Program-made: the position numbers and the translations under genes
Notes under the pieces: model-generated
What the model was told of the DNA's origin: nothing
Seen by the model: only the letters and a program-made list of their open reading frames with translations
The model's database searches: none
Shown here: piece after piece, positions 7,783 through 16,712 of the stretch
Numbering within the stretch: the stretch's first letter is position 1
How the letters are laid out: each line of letters opens with the position of its first letter
NCBI GenBank assembly: GCA_029256105.1
Contig: JAQSYO010000028.1
Span: forward strand, 1-47,284
Direction: 5' to 3'
From: Herbinix sp.
GTDB lineage: Bacteria; Bacillota; Clostridia; Lachnospirales; Lachnospiraceae
DNA length: 47,284 nucleotides

Positions 7783-8901
7783 ATGGAAATAATCGAAAAT
7801 GTCATAAATCATAAACGAACAAGTGAAGCGAAATTATCTGTCGTAATTCCGGTCTATCAAGAGGGAAGCCATATCAGAAATTCAATTGGAGTGATTGAAG
7901 ATGTATTAAATTCCAACAACATTAAGCATGAATTCATTTTGATAGATGATGGCTCGAAAGATAATACCTGGCAGGAGATTAAGAGTTTAGCTGAGAATAA
8001 GGAAACTATTACATCCTTGCGCTTGAGCCGTAATTTTGGCAAGGAATCTGCTCTTTGCGCAGGCTTAGAGTATGCAGATGGGGATATGATTCTTGTAATG
8101 GATTCCGATTTACAACATCCTCCGACCTTAATACCTGAGATGGTAAAGGCTTGGCGTGAGGAAGGTTATGATGTCGTGGAGGGTATTAAGAGCTCCAGGG
8201 GGAAAGAAAATCCATTATACCGATTAGGAGCAAAATTCTTTTATTATATTATATATAAGACGTCGGATATTAATCTTGGCAAGGCTTCGGATTTTAAACT
8301 GTTGGACCGAAAGGTAGTAGAAGCATGGAAGGAGTTACCGGAGAGAGCAATCTTCTTTCGTGGTATGTCGGCTTGGCTTGGGTTTGATCGAAAGCAAATT
8401 AACTTTGATGTAGCGGATCGTGTCAACGGCAAGACAAAATGGTCCTTTTTTCGTTTAATCCGATTAGCGGTGAATGCGATTACCTCTTATTCCTCCGTTC
8501 CGCTTCATTGTATCACTATATTAGGCATCTTTATGTTCTTTGGAGCATTCCTCTTAGGTATTCAGACACTATATATGAAATTTACCGGAAGAGCAACCAG
8601 TGGTTTTACAACGGTTATCCTTCTGCAGCTGATGATCGGCAGCTCGATCATGATTAGTCTTGGTATGATTGGAATATATCTAACCAAAATATATAAAGAA
8701 GTAAAAGCAAGACCCAGATATCTGATCTCTAAATATGTTAAGCGCAGTCCCAATCTAAATATGAACAATGAGCAAAGCTTTATAAAAAGTAATGTGGAAT
8801 CCCTAAAAAGCAAAGAGGAAAGCCTTATAAAGGACAAGAAGGCAAACCTCCTACAAAGCAAGAAGGCAAACCTCCTACAAAGCAAGGAGGTTGAAAAATG
8901 A
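7783..8901 (+). CDS. GT2 family glycosyltransferase, polyprenyl-phosphate type with two membrane segments
   Basis: 372 residues. The N-terminal GT-A domain shows LSVVIPVYQEGSH, the nucleotide-binding LIDDGSKDNT (D55-D56) and the metal site VMDSDLQHPP. After QINFDVADRVNGKTKWSFFRL come two membrane segments (about 233-260 and 270-295). This is the layout of GtrB/CsbB/dolichol-phosphate-mannose-synthase-like enzymes, which move a sugar from a nucleotide donor to polyprenyl phosphate. ATG 7783 is preferred over TTG 7762 because AAAGAGG precedes it. The C-terminal tail is lysine-rich and contains an 8-residue tandem duplication (KKANLLQS twice) coming from a 24-bp DNA repeat; the repeat also forms a hairpin over the next gene's ribosome-binding site. 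It overlaps the next gene by 4 nt. Sugar unknown. Confidence 0.87.
   Translation: MEIIENVINHKRTSEAKLSVVIPVYQEGSHIRNSIGVIEDVLNSNNIKHEFILIDDGSKDNTWQEIKSLAENKETITSLRLSRNFGKESALCAGLEYADGDMILVMDSDLQHPPTLIPEMVKAWREEGYDVVEGIKSSRGKENPLYRLGAKFFYYIIYKTSDINLGKASDFKLLDRKVVEAWKELPERAIFFRGMSAWLGFDRKQINFDVADRVNGKTKWSFFRLIRLAVNAITSYSSVPLHCITILGIFMFFGAFLLGIQTLYMKFTGRATSGFTTVILLQLMIGSSIMISLGMIGIYLTKIYKEVKARPRYLISKYVKRSPNLNMNNEQSFIKSNVESLKSKEESLIKDKKANLLQSKKANLLQSKEVEK
8836..8883 (+). repeat. 24-bp tandem duplication carrying an anti-Shine-Dalgarno sequence
   Basis: Two identical 24-bp copies (8836-8859, 8860-8883), each starting AAGAAGGC and containing AACCTCCT. They encode the repeated KKANLLQS at the GT2 C-terminus. 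Confidence 0.9.
8869..8892 (+). promoter_or_regulatory. Hairpin masking the Shine-Dalgarno of the next gene
   Basis: AACCTCCT (8869-8876) is a perfect 8-bp complement of AGGAGGTT (8885-8892), with an 8-nt loop. The second arm contains the AAGGAGG ribosome-binding site of the gene starting at 8898. Upstream translation runs through it to the stop at 8901, so coupling is expected. The effect is inferred. Confidence 0.65.
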
Positions 8902-10982
8902 TAGGATTATTATACATTTTTCTCTGCTTTACGGTTGGTTGGGCAATTTGCGCCTATGCATTCCCAAATCTCTCTATGGTAGTTGAAAAAGATTATGCCA
9001 AAAGAAAAATATCCATCAGTCCCTACCTTTTATTACTACCGACTTGGTATGTAATCGGAACATTAACAATAACTTGGGCAACTTATCTTACGGCGTACCT
9101 GTTTAGAGCAGCAGTTGAACCATTATTTTATGCCAATATTATTGTGATGCCGCTTGCTTTTTTGGCTTCCGCCTTTATTTTTTATCGAAGAATACTTATG
9201 GATAAACAGAAGAAACTGGTTATCTTTTGTAATGATAAAAAGGTAATTCAAATTGAGTTCCTACTATTAGCGGCCATCACATTACTCGCTTGTATATTAA
9301 TGTGGACAACCTTTTTTGTTAAAGCAGGTAATTTATATGTCGGTGTCTCTGTATTTAGTGACTTCTCACCACATGTGGGTATGATACGGTCCTTTTCGTA
9401 CGGCAATAATTTTCCGACAACCTATCCTCATTATGCAGGAGAGGATATCAGATATCATTTTATGTTTCAATTTTTAGCAGGTAATTTAGAGTATTTGGGT
9501 CTCAGAATTGATTATGCTTTTAATATACCGAGCATTATTAGCTTTGTCAGTGCGTTCCTTTTATTATATCTTCTGGCAGTTAAAATTACCGGGAAAATAG
9601 GAGCCGGTATCTTGGCATGTCTGTTTTTTGCATTCCGAAGTTCAAAGACCCTATTCACTTATTTGTCAGGATTACCAAAGGGTACCAATATAATGGAAGC
9701 CTTAATGAGTAATACGGATTTTATTAGCGACACACCGAATGAAGACTGGGGTTTGTGGAATCTAAATGTATATTGCAATCAAAGACATTTGGCATTGGGG
9801 TTAGCAGTAATTTTCTTAGTATTAATTTTGCTTTTACCCAGACTTTATGAGATGTTTGAGGATTTAAAACAATCAAACTTTAATAAAACCGATCAAAAAA
9901 AGAAAAACTACCATAAGACCTTCCTTAAAAAAGTGGCGGAGAGATTGAAAGTAATCTTTTTTACAGCCGATGGATGGCTGGTTAAAGATCTCAAAATGCC
10001 GATTGCAGTTGGAGTATTATTAGGCAGTATGTCCTTCTTTCATGGCTCCGCTGTCATTGGATGTCTTATGGTACTATTTGTAATGGCACTCCTGTCAAAA
10101 AGAAGACTGGAATACCTAATTATTGCGGTGATTACGATTTCGATGTCTTTTATACAGACACATTTTTTCATTCATGGTGCAGCTGTATCGACACAATTTC
10201 TTTTTGGATTTATCGCAGAGAATAAGACGTTATTTGGTGTTGCTTCTTATTTGGGACGATTGCTAGGAATACTCCCGTTTGTATTACTAGTAGCATTTTG
10301 CTTGGAAAAAGGCGTGGGAAGATATTTACTATTGGCATTTACTGCACCGCTTATATTTGCATTTTGCATCTCGATGACAATCGATGTTACAGTAAATCAT
10401 AAATATATTATGATGAGCTGCATTCTGCTAGGAATATTTGCGGCAACGGTTGTAATGCAACTGTTGGAACGAAGGGATATAATACTGCGACTTGTTGGCG
10501 TATTCCTTATAATTTTACTTACTGCAACAGGAATTTATGATTTTGTTACAGTACTAGCGAAAAATACACCAGAGTCAGCGATTGTATTGAAATTGGAGGA
10601 TCCAATTACAAAATGGATTGATGAAAACAGTGATTCTCGGGATATATTCTTGACGTATCGATATACCATAAATCAAGTGGTTCTTGGAGGAGCCATGTTG
10701 TATGAGGGACATCCGTATTACCCTTGGTCTGCGGGGTATGATACGGACAAAAGAACGGCACGAGTAAAGGAAATGTATGAAGCACAGTCGCCCTCTGAGC
10801 TGATGACCTTGGTGAAGGAAAATAATATCCGATTTATTATTGTAGACCGGGACAACCGAGTGACGGAGGATTATAATCTTAACGAAGAAAATATTCGTGC
10901 AACTTATGAATGTGTGAAATGGGAAGGCGAAGGTGAGTGGATGACTTCGATTTATGATACAAAAAAGCCGCTAAGTAGATAA
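8898..10982 (+). CDS. Large multi-membrane protein, GT-C-like glycosyltransferase candidate
   Basis: 694 residues with roughly 12-14 membrane segments, a first periplasmic-type loop carrying acidic residues (SDFSPHVGMIRSF near 152-165, then AGEDIRYHFMFQFLAGN) and a soluble C-terminal tail of about 150 residues starting near 545. An aspartate-bearing first loop, many membrane spans and an external tail are the general plan of GT-C glycosyltransferases, which use polyprenyl-phosphate sugars. I do not recognise a named family. The loop resembles the corresponding loop in the DUF2298 protein four genes later, so the two may be distant relatives. ATG overlaps the preceding GT2 stop (4 nt) with AAGGAGG at 8884-8890. 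Membrane location is clear; catalysis is inferred. Confidence 0.75.
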   Translation: MIGLLYIFLCFTVGWAICAYAFPNLSMVVEKDYAKRKISISPYLLLLPTWYVIGTLTITWATYLTAYLFRAAVEPLFYANIIVMPLAFLASAFIFYRRILMDKQKKLVIFCNDKKVIQIEFLLLAAITLLACILMWTTFFVKAGNLYVGVSVFSDFSPHVGMIRSFSYGNNFPTTYPHYAGEDIRYHFMFQFLAGNLEYLGLRIDYAFNIPSIISFVSAFLLLYLLAVKITGKIGAGILACLFFAFRSSKTLFTYLSGLPKGTNIMEALMSNTDFISDTPNEDWGLWNLNVYCNQRHLALGLAVIFLVLILLLPRLYEMFEDLKQSNFNKTDQKKKNYHKTFLKKVAERLKVIFFTADGWLVKDLKMPIAVGVLLGSMSFFHGSAVIGCLMVLFVMALLSKRRLEYLIIAVITISMSFIQTHFFIHGAAVSTQFLFGFIAENKTLFGVASYLGRLLGILPFVLLVAFCLEKGVGRYLLLAFTAPLIFAFCISMTIDVTVNHKYIMMSCILLGIFAATVVMQLLERRDIILRLVGVFLIILLTATGIYDFVTVLAKNTPESAIVLKLEDPITKWIDENSDSRDIFLTYRYTINQVVLGGAMLYEGHPYYPWSAGYDTDKRTARVKEMYEAQSPSELMTLVKENNIRFIIVDRDNRVTEDYNLNEENIRATYECVKWEGEGEWMTSIYDTKKPLSR

Positions 10983-11037
10983 ATGGTACCAATATATAGA
11001 GAGAAATTGCCGCCGTGTGCGGATGAATGGAGGAAAC

Positions 11038-12135
11038 ATGAATTTTAAATATGTGATTGTTGGTGCAGGTTTGGCCGGACTGACTGTAGCAGAACGAATA
11101 GCTAACGTGTTGGGTGAAAAGGTGTTAATTATTGAAAAACGGAATCATATTGGTGGAAATATTTATGATTCTTATAATGAGGAGGGTATACTGATTCACA
11201 ACTACGGACCTCATATCTTCCACACAAATGATAAAGGTGTATATGATTACCTATCTAAATTTACAAAATGGAATGATTTTTGGCACAGAGTGCTTACTTA
11301 TGTCGATGGCAATTTAATACCAATGCCGATTACTGTGGAAACAATTAATAAATTATATAATTTGAATCTTGACTGTTCTGAAGTAGAAGAATATCTAAAA
11401 AAACAAGCGGTTGATATTAAAGAAATCAAGACAAGCAAAGATGTTGCTTTAAGTAAAGTAGGGAAAGATATCTATGAGAAAATTTTTGAAACCTACACAA
11501 AGAAACAGTGGGGGATTGATCCAAGTGAATTAGATACCTCTGTTATCTCACGAATTCCAATTCGCTTAAATCGCGATACCAGATACTTTAATGATAAGTA
11601 CCAAGGCATGCCTACTCATGGATATACTAAGATGTGTGAGAGAATGGCAGCTAATAAAAATATTAAGATTATGCTGAATACGGATTATAAGGAAGTAATC
11701 GGAGATATTAACTATGATACCTTAATTTATACTGGAGCTACGGACGAATTCTATGATTACAAACATGGAAAATTATCTTACCGCAGCGTGAACTTTGTGT
11801 TTGAAACGCATGATAAAGAGCAATATCAAGAGGCGCCGGTGGTGAATTACCCGAACGATTATGATTACACAAGAATTACGGAATATAAGCAGTTAACAGG
11901 GCAGCAGAATGGAAAGACAACAATTGGTAAGGAATTCCCCTGCGCTGAAGGAGAACCGTATTACCCCTTTCCGACCAAGGAGTGCAAAGCCCAATTTGCC
12001 TTGTATGAAGAGGAAGCGAAAAAGGAAACAAAGGTTGTCTTTATCGGACGCTTGGCTGAATACCGTTATTATAATATGGATGCAGTGGTTAGAAGAGCGT
12101 TAGATGCCTTTGATACTCTTTATCAGGGAAAATAA
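11038..12135 (+). CDS. glf: UDP-galactopyranose mutase
   Basis: 365 residues, usual length for bacterial Glf, the FADH2-dependent enzyme that converts UDP-galactopyranose to UDP-galactofuranose. Visible: N-terminal dinucleotide-binding IVGAGLAGLTVAE (residues ~6-18), EKRNHIGGNIYD, the substrate-site stretch NYGPHIFHTN, FWHRVLTYVDG, and KQWGIDPSELD. The C-terminal FIGRLAEYRYYNMD matches the conserved end with the flavin-contacting region. ATG 11038 is chosen because TGGAGG at 11028-11033 is well spaced; an in-frame GTG at 11017 lies upstream of that site. Its presence implies that the locus product contains galactofuranose, since Glf has no other known role. Confidence 0.95.
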   Translation: MNFKYVIVGAGLAGLTVAERIANVLGEKVLIIEKRNHIGGNIYDSYNEEGILIHNYGPHIFHTNDKGVYDYLSKFTKWNDFWHRVLTYVDGNLIPMPITVETINKLYNLNLDCSEVEEYLKKQAVDIKEIKTSKDVALSKVGKDIYEKIFETYTKKQWGIDPSELDTSVISRIPIRLNRDTRYFNDKYQGMPTHGYTKMCERMAANKNIKIMLNTDYKEVIGDINYDTLIYTGATDEFYDYKHGKLSYRSVNFVFETHDKEQYQEAPVVNYPNDYDYTRITEYKQLTGQQNGKTTIGKEFPCAEGEPYYPFPTKECKAQFALYEEEAKKETKVVFIGRLAEYRYYNMDAVVRRALDAFDTLYQGK

Positions 12136-12220
12136 GTGAAGGCGATTATAGGGTAGGAGAATTTTAGCTGATTTTGGAATTGATTGAGAATACTTGGGGA
12201 GAAAAGTGGAGGAAAATCAA

Positions 12221-12928
12221 GTGGATAAACTATATATTGTAATTCCAGCGTACAACGAAGAAGCAAACGTAGGAAAAGTGATAAAGGATTGGTATCCGAT
12301 CGTAGAGAAGATTGGTAATGGGAGTAAATTAGTCATTATCGATGATGGAAGTAAGGATCAAACTTATCAAATCATGCAGCAGTATGCGAGCAATATGGAA
12401 GCTTTCGAACCAATCACAAAGCCAAATGGTGGACATGGTGCAACCATATTATATGGATACCACTATGCAATTAATGCCGGAGCGGATTATGTATTTCAGA
12501 CGGATTCCGACGGGCAAACCTTACCAGAGGAATTTTGGCCTTTCTGGGAGAATAGAAAAGCTTTTGATATGGTCATTGGACATAGAAAAGGACGCCAGGA
12601 TGGTTTTTCCCGTGTATTCGTAACCAAGACGCTTAAATTCGTTTTACGTCTTTGTTTTCACGTAAATGTGATAGATGCGAATACTCCGTTTCGTTTAATG
12701 AAAGCAAATACTTTGAGAGAACAGATAAAACTTATTCCGAAAAATTATAATCTATCAAATGTTATTATTTCTGTAATATACGCAAAGAAGAAGCTTGCGG
12801 TAAAATACCTCCCAGTCACCTTCCGACCAAGACAGGGTGGAGTAAACTCAATTAATATGAAGAAGATAATACGGATAGGGCAGCAGGCTTTTAAGGATTT
12901 TCGAAAGATCAATCATTACATGAAATAG
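12221..12928 (+). CDS. GT2 family glycosyltransferase, soluble
   Basis: 235 residues of a GT-A glycosyltransferase fold: LYIVIPAYNEEANVGKVI at the N-terminus, LVIIDDGSKDQT near residue 37, and the DxD-type FQTDSDGQTLPEEF near residue 95. No membrane segment follows, unlike the first GT2 of this locus, so it is cytoplasmic or peripheral. GTG 12221 is chosen as start because GGAGG at 12208-12212 sits 8 nt before it and the protein then begins MDKLYIVIPAYNEE as relatives do; TTG 12194 would put the ribosome-binding site inside the gene. Its acceptor and donor are unknown; it may transfer galactofuranose or act on a polyprenyl-phosphate carrier. Confidence 0.87.
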   Translation: MDKLYIVIPAYNEEANVGKVIKDWYPIVEKIGNGSKLVIIDDGSKDQTYQIMQQYASNMEAFEPITKPNGGHGATILYGYHYAINAGADYVFQTDSDGQTLPEEFWPFWENRKAFDMVIGHRKGRQDGFSRVFVTKTLKFVLRLCFHVNVIDANTPFRLMKANTLREQIKLIPKNYNLSNVIISVIYAKKKLAVKYLPVTFRPRQGGVNSINMKKIIRIGQQAFKDFRKINHYMK

Positions 12929-12949
12929 TACAACGGATGGAGAGTTGCG

Positions 12950-15241
12950 ATGATAAAAAAAGTATTATATTTTATAACGGCGATTATTTTAGCAATCATA
13001 GGGAAGCTTTTGTTGCAAGGAGATTATATTCCGTTTTTACAATGGTGGGTAACAATCGCCATTATTGGGGTAATATTTCTGCCGCTTACCACTTTAATAT
13101 TTGGAAGCTTTCATGACAAAGGTTACCTATTTTCTAAAACAATTGGAATAGGAATAACCGGGTACATTATGTGGTTTCTATCCTCCGTGCATGTTATGAA
13201 ATTTACCGAAGTTTCTTGTATAATTTCAGTGGTTATCAGCCTTCTCTTCAATATAATTATTCTATTACTTAAGAAAAAATATAAGGCAAATAATACACAG
13301 GATAACGATAGCGCACGAACAATAATAAAAGATGGTACTCTAAATGCAATGATAACCGAGGAGCTTGTATTCTTTGGTGTATTTTTGTTGTTTACTTACA
13401 TCCGAGGATTTAAACCGGAAGCATATGGAACAGAGAAATTCATGGATTATGGTTTTATGACCAGTATGATGCGCAGCGAGTATATGCCGCCTCAGGATTT
13501 TTGGTTTTCCGGAACAAAAATAAATTATTACTATGTTGGTCAGTATCTTGCGACCTTTCTCACGAAATTATCCTTCGTTAAGGTGTCCTATGGATATAAT
13601 TTGATGTTAATGATGGTAGGTGCGTTTGCCTTCGTGCTTTCTTATTCGCTGGCCTATAATGTAATGCTACAGTTTATAAAAGATCAGGGGAAAAAGATTA
13701 AGTTAATACCGTGGCTAAGTGGAATAATTGCAGGTGCAGGAGTATGTATCGCAGGCAATATGCATTATCCTACTTATCAATGGTTTGAACCAGCGGTACG
13801 CAAATTCTTTGGTATGGAAGCCAGCACAGAAAAATATTGGTTTCCAGATGCAACAAGATTTATTGGTTATCATCCAGAGACTGCAGATAAAACCATACAT
13901 GAATTTCCGGCCTACTCGTTTGTACTGGGAGATCTTCATGCGCATGTAATTAATATTTTATTTGTTTTAACAGTGTTAGGAATACTATTTGCTTGGCTTA
14001 GTACAAGAAAAGCAATCTTGGAAACAAAAACTTCAATTTTAAAAGAGGTATTTCATCCAGCAATTTTTCTGTTGGCATTTTTTATCGGATTATATCACAC
14101 TACCAATTATTGGGATTTTCCTATTTATTTTGTAGTTTCTGGTGGTGTTATTCTATTTTCTAATCTGGTTGTATATAATTTTAAAGGTAAAGCATTCGGG
14201 GTTACGGGGCTACAAGGCATCTTTGTATTCATTTTCTCTGAAATTATATGTTTACCATTTACACTAAATTTTGATCAGATATCGACTAATATTTGTCTGG
14301 TTGTTGCTCATACGCCTCTGAATCAGATGATAATATTATGGGGTCTGCCTGTTATTACGGTACTATGTTTTCTTAGTTTTCTTATCGCTAATTTTGCCAA
14401 AAAACGTAGGGAAATACAACAAGCCGAGCACATAAAGCAACGACTGGCATTCTTTCAATTTTTTGAGACATTATCAACCTCCGACTTGTTTATAATTGTC
14501 TTAGGACTTTGTGCAATTGGTCTTATCTTGATTCCTGAGGTTGTTTATGTAGAAGATATTTATTCAGGTGATTACAAAAGAGCAAATACGATGTTCAAGC
14601 TAACCTATCAAGCCTTTATCATGTTTGGAATTTCCTTTGGATATATCTTTCTTCGTTTGATATGCTTTGGTAAGTCATTAAGGCAGAGAGCGTATGCGGG
14701 AATAGGTCTAATTTTATTTACCCTGTCACTGTTCTATGTACAGAACGCGGTAAATTCCTGGTATGGCAATATATTTGACAGAGAAGGGTACAAAGGGCTC
14801 GATGCAGCAGCCTTCATGGAGAATGAGATGCCGGATGATAAACTAGGCACTGATTGGTTGAACGAGAATATCACAGGGACACCGGTTGTGCTCGAGGCTA
14901 ATGGAGACAGCTATACGGATTATCAGAGAATTTCTGTTATCACAGGCCTTCCGACGGTATTAGGATGGCATACTCATGAATGGCTATGGAAATCAGATGT
15001 TACTTTGCTTGATGAGAGAGCAGCTGACATCCAACAAATCTATTCATCAACAGATGAAGCAGAGGTACGGGATCTACTTGATAAATATCAAGTGTCTTAT
15101 ATCTATGTAGGAAAGCTAGAAGAGGAAAAGTACGAAGTTATTAACCACGATCTACTTAAGAGCCTTGGTGAGGTGGTTTTTATAAGCCCTGCAACCGCTG
15201 AGAAAGAGTATGAGACGTATATTGTACAGATTAAATACTAG
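12950..15241 (+). CDS. DUF2298 (YYY family) membrane protein, putative glycosyltransferase
   Basis: 763 residues with more than ten membrane spans. It shows the hallmarks of the DUF2298/Chlor_Arch_YYY family: MDYGFMTSMMRSEYMPPQDFW, GTKINYYYVGQYLATF, and HEFPAYSFVLGDLHAHV. Family members are archaeal, Chloroflexi and some Firmicutes membrane proteins thought, but not proven as far as I know, to be GT-C-like glycosyltransferases. The C-terminal ~130 residues are hydrophilic, with a WLNENITGTPVVLEANG segment, and likely face outside. ATG at 12950 follows GGATGGAGAG. It ends the glycan locus; a hairpin at 15246-15269 follows. Envelope location is clear, activity inferred. Confidence 0.82.
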   Translation: MIKKVLYFITAIILAIIGKLLLQGDYIPFLQWWVTIAIIGVIFLPLTTLIFGSFHDKGYLFSKTIGIGITGYIMWFLSSVHVMKFTEVSCIISVVISLLFNIIILLLKKKYKANNTQDNDSARTIIKDGTLNAMITEELVFFGVFLLFTYIRGFKPEAYGTEKFMDYGFMTSMMRSEYMPPQDFWFSGTKINYYYVGQYLATFLTKLSFVKVSYGYNLMLMMVGAFAFVLSYSLAYNVMLQFIKDQGKKIKLIPWLSGIIAGAGVCIAGNMHYPTYQWFEPAVRKFFGMEASTEKYWFPDATRFIGYHPETADKTIHEFPAYSFVLGDLHAHVINILFVLTVLGILFAWLSTRKAILETKTSILKEVFHPAIFLLAFFIGLYHTTNYWDFPIYFVVSGGVILFSNLVVYNFKGKAFGVTGLQGIFVFIFSEIICLPFTLNFDQISTNICLVVAHTPLNQMIILWGLPVITVLCFLSFLIANFAKKRREIQQAEHIKQRLAFFQFFETLSTSDLFIIVLGLCAIGLILIPEVVYVEDIYSGDYKRANTMFKLTYQAFIMFGISFGYIFLRLICFGKSLRQRAYAGIGLILFTLSLFYVQNAVNSWYGNIFDREGYKGLDAAAFMENEMPDDKLGTDWLNENITGTPVVLEANGDSYTDYQRISVITGLPTVLGWHTHEWLWKSDVTLLDERAADIQQIYSSTDEAEVRDLLDKYQVSYIYVGKLEEEKYEVINHDLLKSLGEVVFISPATAEKEYETYIVQIKY

Positions 15242-15245
15242 TAGA

Positions 15246-15269
15246 ACTATTCCTTATAAAAGGAATAGT
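15246..15269. other. Hairpin after the DUF2298 gene
   Basis: Perfect 10-bp stem ACTATTCCTT/AAGGAATAGT with loop ATAA, 4 nt after the stop codon. It lacks a T-run on either strand, so it is at best a weak terminator or an mRNA 3'-end stabiliser. A second inverted repeat, TAAACTCT/AGAGTTTA (15273-15305), directly abuts the AGGAG site of the next gene. Confidence 0.5.
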
Positions 15270-15317
15270 CGATAAACTCTAAAGAAAAATAGACTTGAGA
15301 GTTTAAGGAGTGTCATT

Positions 15318-16646
15318 ATGAATAAAATTATCAAAAGATTTATCAATCTACGGACTTTTGTATTATGCCTTGGTTTGACAGCAGCACTTTTCTTGATGAG
15401 TACACAAGAAGCATCCGCAGTAGAACAGAAGAAAATTCCTTATCTGATTAAGGTGAATCGGATTTATAATACGATTACCATATATGAGAAGGACGAAGCT
15501 GGAAATATGAAAGAACCGGTTAAGGCCATGATTTGTTCTGTTGGGGATAAGGGGACGGAGACAATTCGTGGAACCTTTCAAACAAAAGAAAAATATCGTT
15601 GGAAAGCACTTATGGGAGATGTGTGGGGACAATATTCAACAAGAATTGTTGGAGGAATATTATTCCATTCAGTATATTACTATGAAAATGGGAACCCTGC
15701 CTCGTTAGCATCAAGAGAATTCAATAAACTAGGATCAGCAGCCTCCCATGGTTGTATTCGCTTAACCGTGGAGGACGCGAAATGGATTTATGATAATTGT
15801 GCAATAGGAACGACAGTCGTTATTTACGATGACAAGAAATCCCCAGGTCCTTTAGGAAAACCGGAACCAATCAAGATACCTACGTCGATACGATGGGATC
15901 CTACTGATCCTAGCAATAACAATCCTTATAAAGATAAAATGCCCCAAATTACAGGTTTGAAAAATATCTCAGTAGCCTGGGGTGACAAAGTTGACTTATT
16001 AAAAGGTGTAAAAGCAAGATCTTCCCTTGGATTTGATATTACCTCGAAGCTTTCCGTCAATGGGAATATTAATTCTTATATACCAGGTGTTTATAAGATT
16101 AACTATTCCGTAATAGATGACTTGGGAAGAATAGGGACAAAATCTATCAAGGTATCCGTGGAAGATAGTGTAGAAGCTCCCGTCTTCGAGGGAGTAAGCG
16201 ATAAGGTTGTAGGAAATGATGTTGAAGTAAATGAAGCATATGCCCTAGCCGATGTAGAAGCATATTGCGAAGGTATCAAGCTTGATAAAGAGGATATTGA
16301 AGTAAACATAGAAGCGATCAGTGAAGTGGAATATTACATAACTTATACAATTCGCCTGGGCAAAACAATACCAGTTACAGATTATGCAACAATTATTATT
16401 GATAATCAGGCTCCTGTCTTTACCGGCATAGCTGATCGACCGTTGGAAACCAGTGAAATAGGTGAAGTACCGAGTATCGATTATGCACTTTCCGGTGTAA
16501 CGGTCAGCGATAATTACACGGAGATGAAGTTAACAGATATTGTCGTTACGATAAGTGAAAATCCGGAGGGTGGCTATTTGATTACCTACGAAGCGGTGGA
16601 TGGAGCAGGTAATGTAGCAATGGAGCAATCTATTATCCGTGATTGA
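15318..16646 (+). CDS. Exported L,D-transpeptidase (YkuD) with C-terminal Ig-like repeats
   Basis: 442 residues. Residues 1-35 form a signal peptide or N-terminal anchor (basic start MNKIIKRF, hydrophobic core, STQEASA before a likely cleavage). The YkuD domain covers about 40-170 and ends in the catalytic motif SHGCIRL with Cys146, His144. L,D-transpeptidases make 3-3 peptidoglycan cross-links or attach proteins to the wall. From about 205 to the end there are Ig-like modules of the DUF5011/bacterial-Ig type: VSVEDSVEAPVFEGV and TIIIDNQAPVFTGIADRP mark module borders. There is no LPXTG or membrane anchor at the C-terminus. Start ATG 15318 with TAAGGAG at 15304-15310. It lies next to the glycan locus, pointing to wall or surface assembly. 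Confidence 0.92.
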   Translation: MNKIIKRFINLRTFVLCLGLTAALFLMSTQEASAVEQKKIPYLIKVNRIYNTITIYEKDEAGNMKEPVKAMICSVGDKGTETIRGTFQTKEKYRWKALMGDVWGQYSTRIVGGILFHSVYYYENGNPASLASREFNKLGSAASHGCIRLTVEDAKWIYDNCAIGTTVVIYDDKKSPGPLGKPEPIKIPTSIRWDPTDPSNNNPYKDKMPQITGLKNISVAWGDKVDLLKGVKARSSLGFDITSKLSVNGNINSYIPGVYKINYSVIDDLGRIGTKSIKVSVEDSVEAPVFEGVSDKVVGNDVEVNEAYALADVEAYCEGIKLDKEDIEVNIEAISEVEYYITYTIRLGKTIPVTDYATIIIDNQAPVFTGIADRPLETSEIGEVPSIDYALSGVTVSDNYTEMKLTDIVVTISENPEGGYLITYEAVDGAGNVAMEQSIIRD

Positions 16647-16712
16647 CAATTGGAAAAATGTAGATTATTATATGCGTATGTCTAATTTTGGGAGAAAAGG
16701 AGATTGATACGT

